A stretch of 64,000 nt of DNA, taken from positions 1,283,001 through 1,347,000 of the forward strand of contig SMMW01000020.1 in assembly GCA_004794655.1 (NCBI GenBank). The letters run 5' to 3'. Under the pieces are notes generated by a model. That model was not told the origin of the DNA. It ran no database searches and saw only the letters and a list, made by a program, of their open reading frames with translations. Every line of letters begins with the position of its first letter. The first letter of the stretch is position 1. This DNA comes from Marisa cornuarietis. Its lineage: Eukaryota; Mollusca; Gastropoda; Architaenioglossa; Ampullariidae. Made by a program: the position numbers and the translations under genes. Shown piece by piece: positions 63,979 through 64,000 of this stretch.

Positions 63979-64000
63979 ATAAAGCTATTTAAAAATTTAA

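Larger units (their letters stand above)
61700..64000. other. Repeat-rich intergenic region to window end
   Basis: Apart from the listed repeats and LINE tail I see no splice-supported exon or RNA gene. Confidence 0.5.

Noticed and set aside
1..64000. Free-standing tRNA or rRNA genes, CRISPR arrays, bacterial-type operons
   Set aside because: tRNA-like boxes all belong to SINE-type repeats, tandem repeats lack the spacer pattern of CRISPR, and the genes are intron-rich nuclear genes.

Overview
The window is nuclear DNA of an intron-rich invertebrate animal, most likely a gastropod mollusc. It has GT-AG introns of tens to thousands of bases, AT-rich non-coding DNA, many microsatellites and minisatellites, tRNA-derived SINEs, a MITE-like element and 5'-truncated LINEs. 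The animal assignment is firm from gene content; the mollusc assignment is inferred from repeat style and from how the proteins compare with vertebrate relatives. There is no operon structure, CRISPR array, rRNA gene or free-standing tRNA gene.

Layout. 1-4.6 kb: a CA-rich tract, a 0.9 kb minisatellite, and weak signs of a minus-strand gene (exons about 2551-2612 and 3034-3237) below a possible RFX X-box at 4807. 7.7-27.3 kb: a complete minus-strand tripeptidyl-peptidase 2 gene (TPP2), which I resolved into 29 in-phase coding exons giving 1254 aa with all four catalytic residues. Its introns carry SINE, LINE and palindromic insertions. 27.35-27.73 kb: a short divergent promoter. 27.7-34.4 kb: a plus-strand gene for a 301-aa coiled-coil protein in six exons, tentatively C6orf163-like. 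37.7-41.4 kb: a minus-strand gene in six exons for a 356-aa protein with two MYND zinc fingers. 41.4-47 kb: intergenic. 47.1-59.65 kb: a plus-strand STRA6-like multi-pass membrane receptor in 15 coding exons (655 aa from the first ATG). 59.9-64 kb: repeat-rich, with a decayed LINE reverse transcriptase, a LINE 3' tail and one copy of a dispersed ~0.6 kb repeat whose partner lies at 42.2 kb.

The genes do not form an obvious pathway. TPP2 is a cytosolic giant protease acting downstream of the proteasome. STRA6-like is a membrane retinoid-transport receptor. The coiled-coil and MYND proteins have no function I can name. The most unusual features are splice-site related: a seven-copy tandem array of the 3' splice site of one coiled-coil exon, a decayed tandem copy of a TPP2 exon, a GC-AG intron in TPP2, and a MYND gene in which failed or shifted splicing reaches a stop at once. 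I found no convincing new multi-gene system. All exon structures come from reading splice sites, phase and remembered family sequence; no alignment was run.
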